From contig CM074858.1 of the NCBI GenBank assembly GCA_037501455.1, forward strand, positions 89,812,501-89,876,500: a DNA stretch of 64,000 nucleotides, given 5' to 3'. Positions 21,298 through 34,959 of this stretch are shown here, one piece after another. Position 1 is the first letter of the stretch. Each line of letters starts with the position of its first letter. The notes under the pieces were generated by a model that saw nothing but the letters and a program-made list of their open reading frames with translations, ran no database searches and was not told the DNA's origin. A program made the position numbers and the translations under genes. This stretch comes from Lantana camara (taxonomy: Eukaryota > Streptophyta > Magnoliopsida > Lamiales > Verbenaceae).

Positions 21298-24200
21298 CCC
21301 TCATACAAACTCCGAATGACCTGATTTTTGAGCCTTTGGAAACCTATTGAAGTCTAATAACACCTCCAATTGGAATCACCTTAATATATTTTCTCATTTG
21401 TGAGTTATGATCGTTTGAAAATTGTGTCGCTGCTTCGCCAGAACACTGCACTCACCCAACTTCGGACCTTCGCCATTTCCATATCGCTTTGAACCACGAT
21501 TCGGGTCATATATCATTTGAAAGGACTGTGTGTCTAGTTTCATTCCCAACAAACAAAACTCCATTCCAAATTCTAGAACTCAAGATATGTTCAATTCTTT
21601 ACAGCTTGTGCATTACTAAAAACTGTCAGCTCTCACTAAAAGCTTGCCCAATCCGTTTTCTTGCTTTCCCTCCACTTCCTCGGACTCCATATGTGGTTTG
21701 AATGTATTGTATGATTGCTTAATTGATTATATGTGATATATCTTGATATTTTTATGAATTTTATGCTATGAATTCAATGCATATACGTGAAATGACAACA
21801 TGAACGTTATGTGCTACTCTTAAGCATGCATGAATGGTTTGCTCCGTTTAATTGTTTTGTATGTTGTGTTTAGCTTCTTCCATGACTTGTATATTTTGTT
21901 AATATATTATGTTATGTGATAATTTGTATATTATGAGATCATAATGTAATTTTGTTAATATATTTTGTAAATTATGATCCAATATGCCTTCAAATGCTCT
22001 CTAGCTTGCATGCATGCATGCATTGTTCCTCCATTTATTGGCCTCATATGATAACTTTCCGCTTCATTTATAACTCGCATGCATTATAAATATGTTATAG
22101 TATGATTTATGATTAATGTATGAAGCTTATGGCTCGATTTGATACAAAATATGAAAGATATGAAACACATGAATATGAAACCACTATGTATTGAATATTG
22201 TTTCATATTTGGAATAATAAATCACTTGATTATATGACCTCGTCACATGATTCATGCTTCTTATACATCTCATATCATGCGCATAACATGCCGTGCGTGT
22301 ATGTGGTTTCATGTTGGGGTTAATTCTCACGAGTACACATTGTTCCTTCTCTTATACAGTTCGTTTCCAGGACGGAGACTTCTGAATTGATTAGGCACCC
22401 ATATTACTCATGCTTTATGTCTCGTGGTATTCCAGGTGAGGGTGTTTTTGTTTTAGCTATGTAACAAACCCTACAACCCTTATGTGGCAAGTTTTGGCCA
22501 AAACCTTATATATATATATATATATATGATATTTTCAAAGTAGAGTCATCGAGTAAATATTGATCGAGTAAACCCTTTTCTAATGAATTATGAAATATGT
22601 TATGTTTCTTTATGAATCAAATTTTTTGGCGAGGTTATGTATGTATGTTATGATTGCACGGGCCCAGGGACTTAGTGCAAGTGGCTATCCGGGGAGGCAA
22701 GGGCCGACGGTGATCCCTTGTACTAGTCCCACCACATTTACGGTGATACCGGCCCTCGCTAGGAGGTTTAGCGAGGAATGGGAGCTGAGTACCCTTGTGG
22801 GAGTCATGAAACCCCATTGGCCTATGTATGAGGTGGTCGGATCTTGCTAACCCGTCTACCACCCGGAGGAAGAAGGTTGGAACTTGTTTTATGATTATGT
22901 TTATGTTATGATATGATTGTTATGCACCGTGCGGGAAGGCCGGGACACGGATTGCCCAAACAAATATGTCTTATGATATGATATATGGCCTGTGTGTATT
23001 ATGATATATTGCATGATCACCTATTTAATGTATTAAGGATATTTGTCGTACACGGTCGGAGTTTGGTTAGAGATAATGCACGCTTACTCGCCGAGCCTTT
23101 AGGTTTATGTATGAGTTATGAATTTAATAAATTTAATATGGTTAGTCGTAAAGTTCGAGCATTGCTTAGTTATTCTCTTGCCCTTTTTGGGAACTAATTT
23201 TAAATAAAACCTTGCTCGGGATTTATGACTTGCATGTGCATGTTTTTATATATCCGTATATCGCTCCTGCTCACTCAGTCTTCTAGAGACTGACCCCTCT
23301 TCCCCACTTTTCAGTTCTTGCAGGTTTGGGCTAGGCGGAGGTCATGTTTTAAGTCTTATGTCGAGTCACACGTGTACACTCGAGTCCCATTATATATTGT
23401 TATGCTTAATTACATCACCTTATGTATTCGGGCCTGTGTGCCATTTATGATTCTTGATTATGGATTCGGGACAGGTTGCATGCCTAGTTGAACCCATTGT
23501 TAGGACTTGTGTTGGAACTTAATTCTGTTATGAAATGTTTTAAGTTTGGAGCTATTATTGGAATTCGTGTATGGGATTATTACTTCAGTACTATGTTGGA
23601 CGTTATGATTTAATTGGTTCAGGGTTAGATTCCGCCTAGCTAGGATATTTTTTTTATTTTGTCTCCCGTTCGCTATGAGTCCGGTTCATGCTTGGATTAC
23701 CCATTTCACGTGTGGACTAGACTTATAGTGCGGGGGATGTGGCGCCTATCGTCACGGGTGCTACATTTCTCGAGGGGCGACTTGTATGCTCGACGTTCGG
23801 TTGGTAATTTTTTTTTGCTCCAGAGCCTGTATGGCTTTATCGTCTAACTTATTAACAAACTCCTGGAGGTGGCCACCTTTTATCAGCCGCTCGATTTCTT
23901 CTTGGAGGGCAATGCATTGTGAGGTTAGGTGACCTTATTACAGATGGTAAATGCAAAAATATTTAGAGTCTTTCACCCTCTTTGTTTCCTTTAGGGCTTT
24001 AGGCTTTTTCAGAAGCCCTTGGTCCATCACATCAAATACCTCTTCGATCAAATCAGGGGTCTGTAGGTTTTACTCCGCTTCCGGATGGCATCTTCCCTTT
24101 CTATTTCTTGTTGTTTTGGGGAGGTTGAGGTGCATCGGATCAGGAATGTTGGTCGGAGCGATGGTCGGACGAGTGGTGACCACCGCTTCTCAATGAAGCG

Positions 24201-24632
24201 TGCCCTGACAGCTACATCTCTTCAAGCCTCATCTAGCATCTGGCTATTCCAAAAATATCCACCAGGGATTGAGGTTTAGCGAGGATAATTTCATTGACGG
24301 ACCTATCAAACTTGACCATTGTCACTAAAACCTATCAAAAATGTCCGCAATGATTCATGCTCCCCTGAACAATATTTTATAAGTATGTGGGCGGAAGCTT
24401 CTCACAAGTCATTGAGGAGAAGTGGGCTAAAAATTTCTTGACCAGCTCCTCATAATCCTTGATGTTGTCGGCTTTAGTCATGGAAACTAGTCTTGGCCTG
24501 GACCCTCGAGCTTGGTCATGAAGACTTTAACCCAGATGAGTTGGGTGTGTCCATAGAGGCTGATCCGAGTTTGAAACTTGGCTACATGCTTCTCGGGGTC
24601 TGTGTTTTCCCTATAAATGGGCAAGTTGTTTG

Positions 24633-26538
24633 TGTTGGGAAAACGAACAGAAACGCAGCGGAAAATTAAAAATTTTCCCAACTAAGCAAGGATCGAATCT
24701 TGCAATTCCTATTCCCAAATTCATAGAAATCAAGAAACTCACTTAATTAGAAGCTTTCTTGACACGTTCTAGCCGCCCAAGAACGCTCTTCACGCGGCTT
24801 GATCCCCAAAAGCTCCTTCGAATCTTTCAAGACTTCACGATAGTAGCCCTCTAGAGAAATAGTCCACAACCTGCGACCACGGTCTGAATAGGGAGGATGC
24901 TAGTTCTATATTCGGTGTCTAGGCTCTAGAGTTTAGTGCATAATTATGGAGAAGGAGAATTTGCTATCATTCCCCATGGGGTTCGAACCCCTCATATATA
25001 TAGGGCTAGGGTTCGAACCCCATTCATTGTTAGCCAAGGATTCCAAACTCCTTTTTGGAAAGAGATTTCTTGCTTGGAGACTAAGTCTCTTACTTTGACC
25101 AAAAGTCTCCTTTTAGATCAACTTGTCAAGCAAGAATAATATCTAACTCTCTTAGATATTTTATTTTACTTTATTTATTAAATAATAAATAACTTGAAGA
25201 CTAATAATTAATTAATTCATAATTAATTATTTTTTAGACCTTAATTCTCCAAATTAGGACTTTAATATTAATTCAAAATTAAATCAAAGTCCATTAAATA
25301 ATTAACACATTAATTATTTAATATATACACATATAAACACGCAACTACATGTGTCCCCAAGGACACATGTCATGCACGTGTGACTCACACGTGTGGGTCC
25401 CACCATTCACTTAATGGCTCGATCAACTCGTTTAATCTATTCAAACCTTAACCCACGTGACCGGGTTGTTGTGTGTGACCCTCTAGGTTCTTAATTCAAT
25501 TAGCAATGACCCTAATTAATTAATAAGTCCACAGATCAAACGACCATAGTCTAGCAACAGGTGTTTGACCCCTAGCTGAATAAGAATGTCTCGATTCAAC
25601 AAAACCTTTAAGTCATTGACATATGTGAGATACAATCCTCCTATGTCCCATCTCTCAATCAAGATCTAGGGCAATGGAATAATTAGAACCCTAATAATCT
25701 TGATCTTAATGTTAAGTGCATTTCATATCCATTTGATCTCAATCCAAGAAACTCTTTTCTTGATGTCTTGATCCACTGTCTTGGCCAAGGACTCCTAGAT
25801 GGCATATGAATGACTTACACAATAAGAGATCATAACCTTGCTAATGCAAGCATAGGTCCTTTATTGATTCTCTTATACTTTCATGTGCCACTTGTACAGC
25901 CCCAGCATAAGCCTTGAATCAGTTGTCCAAGGCGACACCCTTTAAAGGTTACACCTAAGACTACAGAGTTAGCTCATAAAGTATCAATGGAACCTCAAGT
26001 TTAAGGATCATTTAATCACATCAATGACTCGTGAGATATTTCCTAATCTGGAAGTTTCTATTTCCAGATATAGAAACTTCCTTTCCCATTTAGGAATCTT
26101 CTCACACGGGACACCTCAGTGTACCTACTTATAATAAGTAAGCACCCCATGTATCACGCACGTATCAACTATACACTTTGCACCCCATGAAACAAAGTGG
26201 TCCTTCTTAAGGGCGTGATCATATGAGCAAGCCTCAAACGAGTCAGGTTCACACTCCTACTGTCTGTAGGACTCATTGGCTTGGGGTGATTTCTAATCAT
26301 GACTTATATGATATAGGGCTCGTCTCATAAACCACTTCACCTAAATGGTTGAGTCCTATAATTCATATTGATTAGGGGAGTTCTTATACATGCACAGTCA
26401 AAAGGAAACACACAATCAAACAAGAGCATATAAAGAAGTGTTGCCTCAATTCGTATTATTCAAAGATTGTCTGTGATTTACAAAAGGAAAGTACTAAAGC
26501 TGACTATTACATAGGCTTTCAAGGTACTATTCCTAACA
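24633..26538 (+). mobile_element. Solo LTR, Copia-like, 1906 bp, TSD gtttg
   Basis: Starts tgttgggaaaacg and ends attcctaaca; the ends are inverted (TGTTGGGAA / TTCCTAACA). Flanked by gtttg at 24,628-24,632 and 26,539-26,543, inside Tat gag. A TATA-like atatatatag lies at 24,994-25,003. Many 'aattaatt' blocks lie between 25,150 and 25,330. The terminal wording and tgttggga start fit Ty1/Copia LTRs; there is no internal region to prove the superfamily. Confidence 0.85.
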
Positions 26539-26980
26539 GTTTGGAACTTTGTTGATAACCTTTGGGTCAATAATCTCATCGCAGAAAGGGGATCTGGTTT
26601 CCCTTTCACTCCTGTAGACCCAGATTGGTGGATTTGGAGGGCTTAATCTTTGGATTGCTGGGGGGTTGAGCTTGTCAGACTCGAGTTAAAAGATCGAGGA
26701 GGACTCCTCCTCCTGAGGGTCGATGTATCCAAGCTCTAAAACGTATTGAGCCTTCTGTTATTGCTTTCTTTATGTGAGTTGATTCCTCAAGTCATGGTTT
26801 CCTACGTAGTGTCCCCTATTGGCGCGCTGGTAGGCGTTAGATTGGACCCTATCCCCCAACCAGTCGAAGACTGAGACATTTCTTGGTAGGGGAGTGTTTC
26901 GTTCCACTTCTCTCGTGGTCCCTACAATATGTGTGACCCTCTCCCCCTCCCCCCCGGTCAGTTGATCTCATGTTCCTGTA

Positions 26981-29859
26981 TGTAGCACCCCAAGCTGTAG
27001 GCAACACAACCCCTGCACTAGCGCTCGATACGTGTAACGAAATGGAAAGTCCACACACGTCCGAGCAATAGCGGATGGGAGACAAACAAAATCTCTTCTA
27101 AGTTAGGCGGTCTAGACCCTAACAAACTGCATCAAACAATCATACAAGTGTGGAAGCTATTTAAGCATAAATATAAACATATCACCATCAAGCATATACA
27201 TATCCTTTATACAATTCATATATCAACATACCCGCCATGGACTAAAAGAATCGAACATAAATCTCCAAAGCCAAAGATAACAAAAGAATTTAAATCCAAA
27301 CTAAATAAATGTAAATCGAGCTACAAATGCAATGCGGACTCAAGCTATAAAACAAGTAAGACTCTGGAGACAAACTTGTCGCCTAGCTCGAACCTTAACC
27401 TGTACCTGCAACTCAAAAACAAGAGGGCAAAAGTGACAATGAGGAGGGGTCAGTCCTAACGAATGGTAAGGGGGCTAACACACGCACCCATACATATACA
27501 CACGAGCATAGCAAATATCAAAGCCAGAATTTCATGAACCGGGGCATGGTTTTTGCATTCTAAAATGTTTTCCCGTGATAGTAGATATATAAGAGAGTTT
27601 TGGTTCGAAGGACAAACTAACTAATTTTAGTAATTAAGAATTCATTCCCGTTTTACGAACACAAATCAAAATCAAACTAACTCGGCGAGTACGAGTTCTC
27701 CATCCAAACTCCTCAAATTTAAACGTACCAAACAAATCAAAACAAACAAATCATCCTCTCATCCAAGTGATGGAAAGGGTTGCAAGCCCTAAACCATCGG
27801 TTCAAAGTTCGTACCCAAACGGGGGCTAATTACTCCTACCCGCTCCTTCGATGTTTTCTCCGTCGGCTCAAGAAAACCTACCTTTTTCTCGACCTCCCGA
27901 GGTTAGGCAAGCCCTCTCAAAGGAAATGTGCACAAGAGGTGCGTCCGGCGACCCCATGGCCGTCCCGATTGTTCGTTACCTATATATCCGAGCCCCAAAA
28001 AAATCCAAAGTTTTAAACGTACCATACCTATCTTTCAAGGTCAAATCTCGCTACAAATGTACACATACCAACCCTTTTCAAAGCAAACGAAAATAGCTTA
28101 CATAGACATAAAACGTTTTCAAGGTTTTCATAGCAAATGGAACAAGTTCCCAAAGTACATATCCAACATATATATATACAAATTATATGTACATCGCATA
28201 CGGGCTCAAAACACATATAGGGTTTTAGGTCATAGTAACTAAAAGGAAGAAAACCTCACCTGAGCAAATGTACTGTGATAAAAAGGGTCAAACAACGCCT
28301 ACAGAGCGACCTCGTCACCAACGGGATGCTCCTATGAACAAAACAAACATCAAAAGACACACTTAGACTCAACATGAACCGTATAGATGCTCGGCGAATG
28401 CATATGAATGAGAATGATGTGATGTATATGATGTTTGTTCACATACAAGACAACTGAGTTCATATGATATACACCGTAGACAAGCATCCTCAAATCATGT
28501 CATAGCAATTATCATCATAAGACATCTTAGGATCATGATTAGGATGGGCAAAGACCAAAGAAATGAAAGAAAAACGAGTAAAATGAAGTTCAAAGTCAAG
28601 CAATGGTGCAGAACAAGATCCAGGGTCGTGGATCTTGAAATCACAAGAAATCTACGAGCGTGGATTTCATTCCAGCACTTCAGGACCCCATCTATGACCG
28701 TGGATTTCTCTTCATAGAAAATCCAGGGTTGTGGATTCTCTACCAGGGAGAAAAAAAATGCAGCAGCAACAAGGCAAAACGAGGCAACCTTCACTTAATC
28801 ACAACTTCATGCATACAACTCCAATTCACCCAAAATTTAAGGCATAAGTTCATATGTACATGCTCTATCAAAATAACCTATAAAATGGCATGAAATGAGC
28901 TAGAATAAAATCCACCATTTTCACACCATGAAGGTCCATTAACAGTGGTTCATTAGTACCTCAACAAGAAAGCGAAAGTTCATCATAAATTCATTCATCT
29001 ACCTCATTTATGCAACATATATCAAACTTAGGGCATGGGAATCAATATACAAAGCAAATCTTCAAATTTCATACATATAGGCACTATTCATCATCTTCTC
29101 CATTTAACACCAAGTCATGGATTTCAAGAAGAAAGAGTAGGATGAAATGAAAGCTAATATTGCAAGGAGTCGGATTCTTACCTCGGATCGCTGGAGAAGT
29201 GAACGGAGAAGACAAACTTGAGCTGAAAGGGTTTGGGATGGCTAGGGCTTGAATGGCTCTCATTTCTTCTTCCTCTCTTGTGTCTCATTTCAAAGGGGAG
29301 AAGAAAGGGAAATATTCAACTCTTTTAGAGCTGAATATGGGTAGGGTTGTGAGAAAATGGGTCGGGTAAAAATAATTCGATCCGTTAGGGGGTTTAAACG
29401 GCTTCAGAAAAATACAAGGCTAGTGTCGTTGGACTCGAATTGAAGAAACGAATCCAATGGCAGTGTCAAAATTTGAATCCGAATTCTCGAGCTCAAGTTA
29501 TCCGAAAAGGGCCCTATAATGCCCTAATTGCATTTTAGGTCTAAAACTTCCACAATTTGCCAAATAGGTCCAAGGCCTCATTCAAATCAACCCCAAAACA
29601 TATAAACAACATACAAAAAGTCCACAAGACATATACTTCAAGTATTTCACATAATCATCAAATCTGAAAATCAAACTCAAGGTCAAATGGGTCATATTCT
29701 GAGTCAAAGTGCAAATAGAGCAAAGTTCAAGAGTTCCGATATTTCATATACAACATATATCACAAGATAATCACATAAGAGCATAAATAAATAATTTAAA
29801 TGCGTATTTATTTCACACGTGATGTCATACCTATATGGCCGATTGGACCGGGCACTACA
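26981..29859 (-). mobile_element. Solo LTR (Tekay-like family), minus strand, TSD ctgta
   Basis: On the plus strand it runs from tgtagcacccc to gggcactaca, the reverse of a tgtagtgccc...ggggtgctaca LTR. Flanked by ctgta at 26,976-26,980 and 29,860-29,864. On its own strand the donor-like site is at 29,182 (ccgag/gtaag). Length 2879. Target is Tat gag. Confidence 0.88.
28613..28740 (-). repeat. Cluster of four small hairpins in the 26,981 solo LTR
   Basis: Four inverted repeats of the type (stem)atcca-loop-tggat(stem): caagatcca/tggatcttg around gggtcg (9-bp arms, perfect), gaaatcta/tggatttc, atcta/tggat, and gaaaatcca/tggattctc around gggttg. Stem ends differ between units but mostly keep pairing. 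The cluster lies 440-570 bases after the donor-like site. Confidence 0.55.
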
Positions 29860-29905
29860 CTGTACAGCTGGGGAAGTCTTTCTTCCTTTGATCCTTGACG
29901 GTCGG

Positions 29906-32900
29906 TGTAACGCCCCAGTTTTTCAGTTGAATAGCATGACGTATGTGTTTACCAAATTGCGCGAAATAATTATTTATACGTGTTTTATATATATTTAATC
30001 CTAATGTTATTAGTACTATATATTTAGTGCATTTTAATTTAAATGATATTATATCGTGCAAATTGTTATTATTATTTAAAAGTGAATTTTATTTTGTTAT
30101 AACTTATGAAATGTTAGGGATTTTAGATGCATGAGTGATATAAACGTGTTTCGTTTTTATGTGATTTGATACCATAATTTCGTGCAAATTTAGTATGTTG
30201 GTGATGTACGTGTCTTGTATATGAATATAGGTTCATTTCACGTTTTCGGGTTCGTTTGCATGCGTTTCAAATTTATTTTGATTTGGAATCCAAATCGGGG
30301 GCTAATAAGTAATTAGCGCACCCTTGGTTCCGTAATTGATATCTTGAGCTAGGAAACTCGGATTCGAGTTTCGTCAACTTCGCTGAACTCGCAACGAAAA
30401 TTCGAGTTTAATGAACTTAGCCTTATATTTTCCCGAATTCAGTTGAACCACCAAAACTCAACCGAAAAACGAAACGAGAACAAACCTGCCACTTTTTTCC
30501 AAATAAATCATAACTTATTCAATTGTTGACCAAATTAATCATGGTTGGTGCCTATGTAACCCTAGTTAAGCCCTCTATCCTCCCATAACCCTCCCTCACC
30601 GAACCACACTCAGAAACAAAGCCAAAATCAGCAAATATCCCCTGCTCCAGTTCCAGTCCCGTAGCCATGCCATCCCTTGGAGATTCAAGCTCAAATCTCT
30701 TCCATCTTCCATCCAATTCACAAGGTGAGCTAAGGATGATAATATACATTTATTAGGTGTCATTTTAAGCTATGCATCCCTAAATTTGAGCTTGTATGCT
30801 TTGAGATATGAAGAGATACATGAATAGTTAGGTTTGGCACCATGTTCTTGATTCCATTCATTCCTTGATGATTTAGATTGATTCCAAGCATGAGAATGAT
30901 TGTTTTGATCTCTTCTTTACTTGTATGGTGATGTATTAGATGATGGTTGAGTCATTCATGAACCACCATTAATGGATATTCAAGCTTTAGCATGAAATGA
31001 TCTTCACACTCTCCACTTCACGTTTCAATGGTTTGGGAGCATGTTGGTGTGTTACTTTGGAGTTGTTTCATTTCATTTTTGGGTTCAATTATTAGCTGAT
31101 CTTGTTGAGGAAGTTGTGGCATGGCTTACCCCTGTTTTTCGTGCATTTTGGTTGCTGGTTATGGCTGGTCGCGGCCGCGATCGCGATTGGTGCAAAACCA
31201 GTCGCGACCGCGGTCGCGACTGGTGCATGTGGTTGCTGCGTTATTTTCACTCAGGTCGCGCCCGCGACCTGAATCCTTTGCATTTCAGGTTGCCCCCGCG
31301 ACCACTGTACACTTTTGCTCACGTTAAATGCATAAAAGCCTGAAAATTCAGCCATTTTATTAGGTAGCGGCCGCTACCATTTTTGTGAAGAAAAGCGTCG
31401 CGGCCGCGACCATGCCCATTTCTGCATGAATTTTTGATATTTTGAACGTGAATTGCATGGCCTTAATTGATTGTTTTTGGTTCGATCACTTCATTAACAT
31501 GTCATATAATATGTTATATTATGTGTTATGTAATTTCATGAGTTTTCGTCACCTATCTTCCGAGATATGTTTCAATGTGTCATTGTTGCTCTAAATATGG
31601 ACATGCATAAACCCTTACTTGCAATGTATGCCCTAATTGTTAATGTATCTCTTCTTTCATGGCTTGTATGATGAGTATACATGTTATATGACGTGTTATG
31701 CTTGTTCATTGGTATTCTTGGATTGATTTAGCTTGAGATATGAAGAACATGATCTTGAACGAAGTTAAGTGATATATATATGTGTTTCGATGCTTCATGT
31801 TTGAACCCTAAGTGATATCTTACTTCTTTTTGATAGCCTGCTTGAATTGTATATATGTTACACTGCGTGTTATGTTCGATATTCCAAAGTCGTGGATCAA
31901 ATTGATTTAAATGTGAAGGTTATGAACTTGAACGGCTTTAATTGATTCTTGAAATGAACGTTTATATGTCTTTAAGACATTAATGGTACACAAGAATGTT
32001 TCTATGACAGGATATCATATCTTATACCTTCATATCATATTCATTGCATTGTCGTGCGTCATATATGGTTCATTGGGGTCTTGAGTCTCACGAACGAGTT
32101 ACATTATCTTTTGCACAGTTTTCTCCAGGGCGGAGACGCCGGGTTCATAGGACACTTTCAAGTCTTCCTGTCTTCTTGGTTTTGTTCGGTAAGATGCGTA
32201 CAGGTGGGTTTCTCTTCTACTTAGATAAAACGACCCGATATATCTCCCTATGTGAAAAGCTTTAAGCCAAAGTAATACGATATATATATATTGAGTCTTT
32301 TATCGAGTAAATGATTGCAAACGTAAAGCTCTTATTTCTTGAACCTACCAAATGTTTTGGCGAGAAATGAATGAATGAATGCACAGAATGGGGCCCAGGG
32401 GCTTGGTGTGAGTGGGGACCCGAGGAGGCAAGGGCTGACGGTAAACCCTCACACTAGTCCCACTATTGAACGGCGGTACCGGACCTCGTCAGGAGATTGG
32501 CGGGGAAAGGGAGCTGAGTGCCATCTGGGGAGTCATGTTCCCCTTTTGGTCCATGAATGGATGGTTCGGGCCGATCACCCGGCCATCAACCCGGAGGAAG
32601 AAGGTGTATATGACTGATTGAATAGAATCGATTGATTGTGCACAAAGAATGATATGCATGAAAGACTTAATGAATGAATGATTATGGAGTTACACATGGT
32701 GTTGGTTGGAGTTGATGCACGCCCACTCGTCGGGCCACAAAAGACCTAAAGAATGAAAATGAACGTTATAATCCCTTTTGATGACTTCTTTATTTTACCC
32801 ACTTGGGAACTGCTCTAAAACCCTCATCTGGGATTATAACCTGCATGTGAATGTTAAATATTGTTATATATGCTAATTATGCCTCATTTTATACCCACCA

Positions 32901-33345
32901 GTCTCGTATAGACTGAACCCGGTTTGTTTTCAGTTTCTTTGCAGGTTGGAGTGCTAGGCGGGGAGTCTAGTTCGTCAGGTCTATTGGTTAAGTTTAAGTC
33001 ACTTCATCTGCATCTTGTAACTTGATTGAATTTGCAAGAATGGATAAATGTATAACTATGTTTGTGATTATGGAATTATGTTATGAACGAATTTTCGAGA
33101 ACAGGTTGTTGTGCTAGTTGAAATCGTTATGTGGCTTGAAGTAGTACTAGATTATATGCTATGCTTCTGCTTTGGCATTTATCCTTGTTCTTTTGATTTG
33201 GTTGCAAATGTTTAGTTCCCGCCTAGCCTAAGGAGTGAGTGAGTCCCCGTTCGCCGTGATCTAGCTCGGGTATGGATTATCCATTTCATATTCGGGTCGG
33301 GTCTCGGTGCGGGGGATGTGGCACCTTTCCGGTTGGGGTGTTACA
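29906..33345 (+). mobile_element. Solo LTR (Tekay-like family), 3440 bp, TSD gtcgg
   Basis: Runs from tgtaacgccccag to ggggtgttaca. Flanked by gtcgg at 29,901-29,905 and 33,346-33,350. Donor-like site at 30,725 (cacaag/gtgag); acceptor-like site ending 32,128 (ctccag/ggcgg). Carries the longest palindrome cluster of the window. Target is Tat gag/leader. Confidence 0.9.
31166..31412 (+). repeat. Cluster of GC-rich palindromes in the 29,906 solo LTR
   Basis: Includes a perfect 26-bp palindrome at 31,198-31,223 (core gtcgcgaccgcggtcgcgac), ggtcgcgcccgcgacc (31,254-31,269), a perfect ggtagcggccgctacc (31,362-31,377) and gtcgcggccgcgac (31,397-31,410), plus related partial units near 31,166 and 31,288. 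Local CpG density is far above the AT-rich surroundings. Confidence 0.65.
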
Positions 33346-33876
33346 GTCGGTCTCTTTCGAGGGTTCCAGTGAGAATTTCCACTATCTCCCATATGTTTTC
33401 CAGAATGGGCATCAGGATGGACCTGAGCTCCTAAAACTCTAGTGATGTAAACTGTCGGAGGAGGTGGAATAAGATGAGTTTGGGGGTATGTGGGTAGAGT
33501 ATACTTCCAGTAACCAGGATGTTGGACTGTATGTTTGGAAGGGTTGTGCGTTGGGAGGAGGATACACCACTGTTAGATGTGTGTGGCGTAAGGGTTGGGC
33601 CTTGGCATTTTAGGCATGTTGGCCTCCCGATTCTCTCTAGCAGAGGAAAGACCTTTCATTTTACATTGTCCAAAATAGGTAGCAAGCTCCACCTCGGGCA
33701 ACACCACTCTCCGTGGTGCGCTGGTACGTGTATCTCTAGCTGGGGAGAGAAAAGATAACTTGCCCCGACTATGTTGGTATCCAGGAAGATCTTATCTCCC
33801 TTTTCACCGTAAACCCAGTGGCCATGATGAGTCTAAATCATCTTGAGGTTTATACAACTTTTGCGATCAGATTTTC

Positions 33877-33891
33877 CAGAGACGACGCCGG
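33877..33891 (-). other. Possible primer-binding site of the Tat-type element
   Basis: On the minus strand, ccggcgtcgtctctgg lies just inside the leader, about 20 bases from the 5' LTR end. It resembles the tggcgccgtctgtggg site typical of Tat elements, with several mismatches expected of a decayed copy. Confidence 0.45.
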
Positions 33892-34857
33892 TCTTCAAAT
33901 TTGACTGATGATGTAATGCCCCGCATTTTTGTACGTACAGGTATGACGTCATGAGTGGGTTTAGGCCGAGTGTTATGTGATTTAATTATGTTTTAATTGC
34001 TAAGTGACTGTTTAACTTAATAATTTTGTGAACTAATTGCTATTATGTGACCTATATGACTTAAGTGATTATGCTGCTTAAACTCATTTTAATATGTTTA
34101 CTTGCTAATAAATGTTTTATTTCGATTATGTACGTATTTGATCTTATATGAAATCCTTGGACTCAACCGAACTTTGAATTAGACCCCAATTGTTCCCCTG
34201 TTAAACCTTGGGACCCTATTTGAGGCACTTAAATTGTTGAGGGACCAAAGTGCAATTTCCCCCTCTTTCTCCCCTTACTTACACGACATACACCCCTTCC
34301 AATTCTCATTCTTTCTTCTTCATTTTCTCTCCCTCACAAGACATCCACACCTCCCATCCCTCTCTCCTTCCATTTCGATCCAAACAAGGAAGTTCAAGAC
34401 AAGGATTGAAGTTCTTCTTCTTCTTCTTCAAGAATTCAAGCCAAGACCTCGTCTTCTTCATCCTCTTCTTTTCTTCCATCCAAGGTAAAGTTGTATATAT
34501 GTGTATTTGAAGAATTCTTGAGTTTGTGACAGGGTTTTTGGCTTGAATGATTTCCATAACTTGAGTTGAAGTTTATGTGTTGATTATGAGCTAATTTGAT
34601 GCATATTTGTTAGATTTTGGGTTGTTGGTTGAAGCATGAGTGTTCCACCATTTTTGGAGCTTAAAAGGTTGAAAATGGTAACTTGTTATATGCTTGAATT
34701 CATGTCTTAAGATTGAGATATGTGATAGAATATGTGTATATGAACTTATGCCTTCAATTTGGTGTGTTTTGGTTGAGTTTTGATGTGGTTTTTGCTCCCT
34801 TCTCTTTCCTCCGCGAACAACCCCTGTTTCTGATATTTTTTCCAGCTGCAACACCTT

Positions 34858-34959
34858 CCCCGGGCGGGGAAATTTAGTGAAGAAAGTGTCCCCGGGCGGG
34901 GAAATTTAGTGAAGAAAGTGTCCCCGGGCGGGGACTCTTGTCCAGAAAGCTTCTGGACA
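34858..34959 (+). repeat. 32-bp direct repeats with GC-rich palindromes in the 33,912 solo LTR
   Basis: Three copies start at 34,858, 34,890 and 34,922, each beginning ccccgggcgggg (5-bp arms); the first two share the spacer aaatttagtgaagaaagtgt. An imperfect palindrome gtccagaaagcttctggac (34,940-34,958) follows. Confidence 0.75.

Larger units (their letters stand above)
19801..23765 (+). mobile_element. Solo LTR (Tekay-like family), TSD tttct
   Basis: Runs from tgtaacgccccgac to cgggtgctaca and is flanked by tttct at 19,796-19,800 and 23,766-23,770. Without the hAT MITE inside it is about 3.57 kb. It has a donor-like site at 20,834 (atccaag/gtaag), an acceptor-like site ending 22,370 (tttccag/gacgg), and a cluster of GC-rich small palindromes at 21,203-21,297. 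No internal region is present, so it most likely arose by recombination between the two LTRs of a full element. Confidence 0.88.
23766..33825 (-). pseudogene. Gag of the Tat-type element, decayed and split by three insertions
   Basis: Read on the minus strand, gag pieces lie at 33,825-33,351, 29,905-29,865, 26,980-26,539 and 24,632-23,766. The N-terminal side includes LYRNMRSTDRGG across the join of the second and third pieces. The core has NTDPEKHVAKFQTRISLYGH (near 24,640-24,560), a typical gag motif, then LVKKFLAHFSS (near 24,440). The C-terminal side has HLTSQCIALQEEIERLIKGG (near 23,930-23,870) and LQEFVNKLDD, the usual sequence after the zinc knuckle. Stops and frame shifts are frequent. 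The pieces rejoin exactly when each insertion and one copy of its target duplication are removed. A possible gag ATG is the complement of cat at 33,823-33,825. Confidence 0.65.

Noticed and set aside
27148..28242. Possible coding exons, Lys/Tyr-rich
   Set aside because: They fall inside a solo LTR with exact boundaries and target duplication, and carry no domain.
31041..31343. 100-codon ORF with repeated RDRDWC words
   Set aside because: Produced by the GC-rich palindrome cluster of the solo LTR.
34234..34510. ORFs rich in Phe, Ser and Leu
   Set aside because: They come from a pyrimidine-rich leader in the solo LTR, open in several frames at once.
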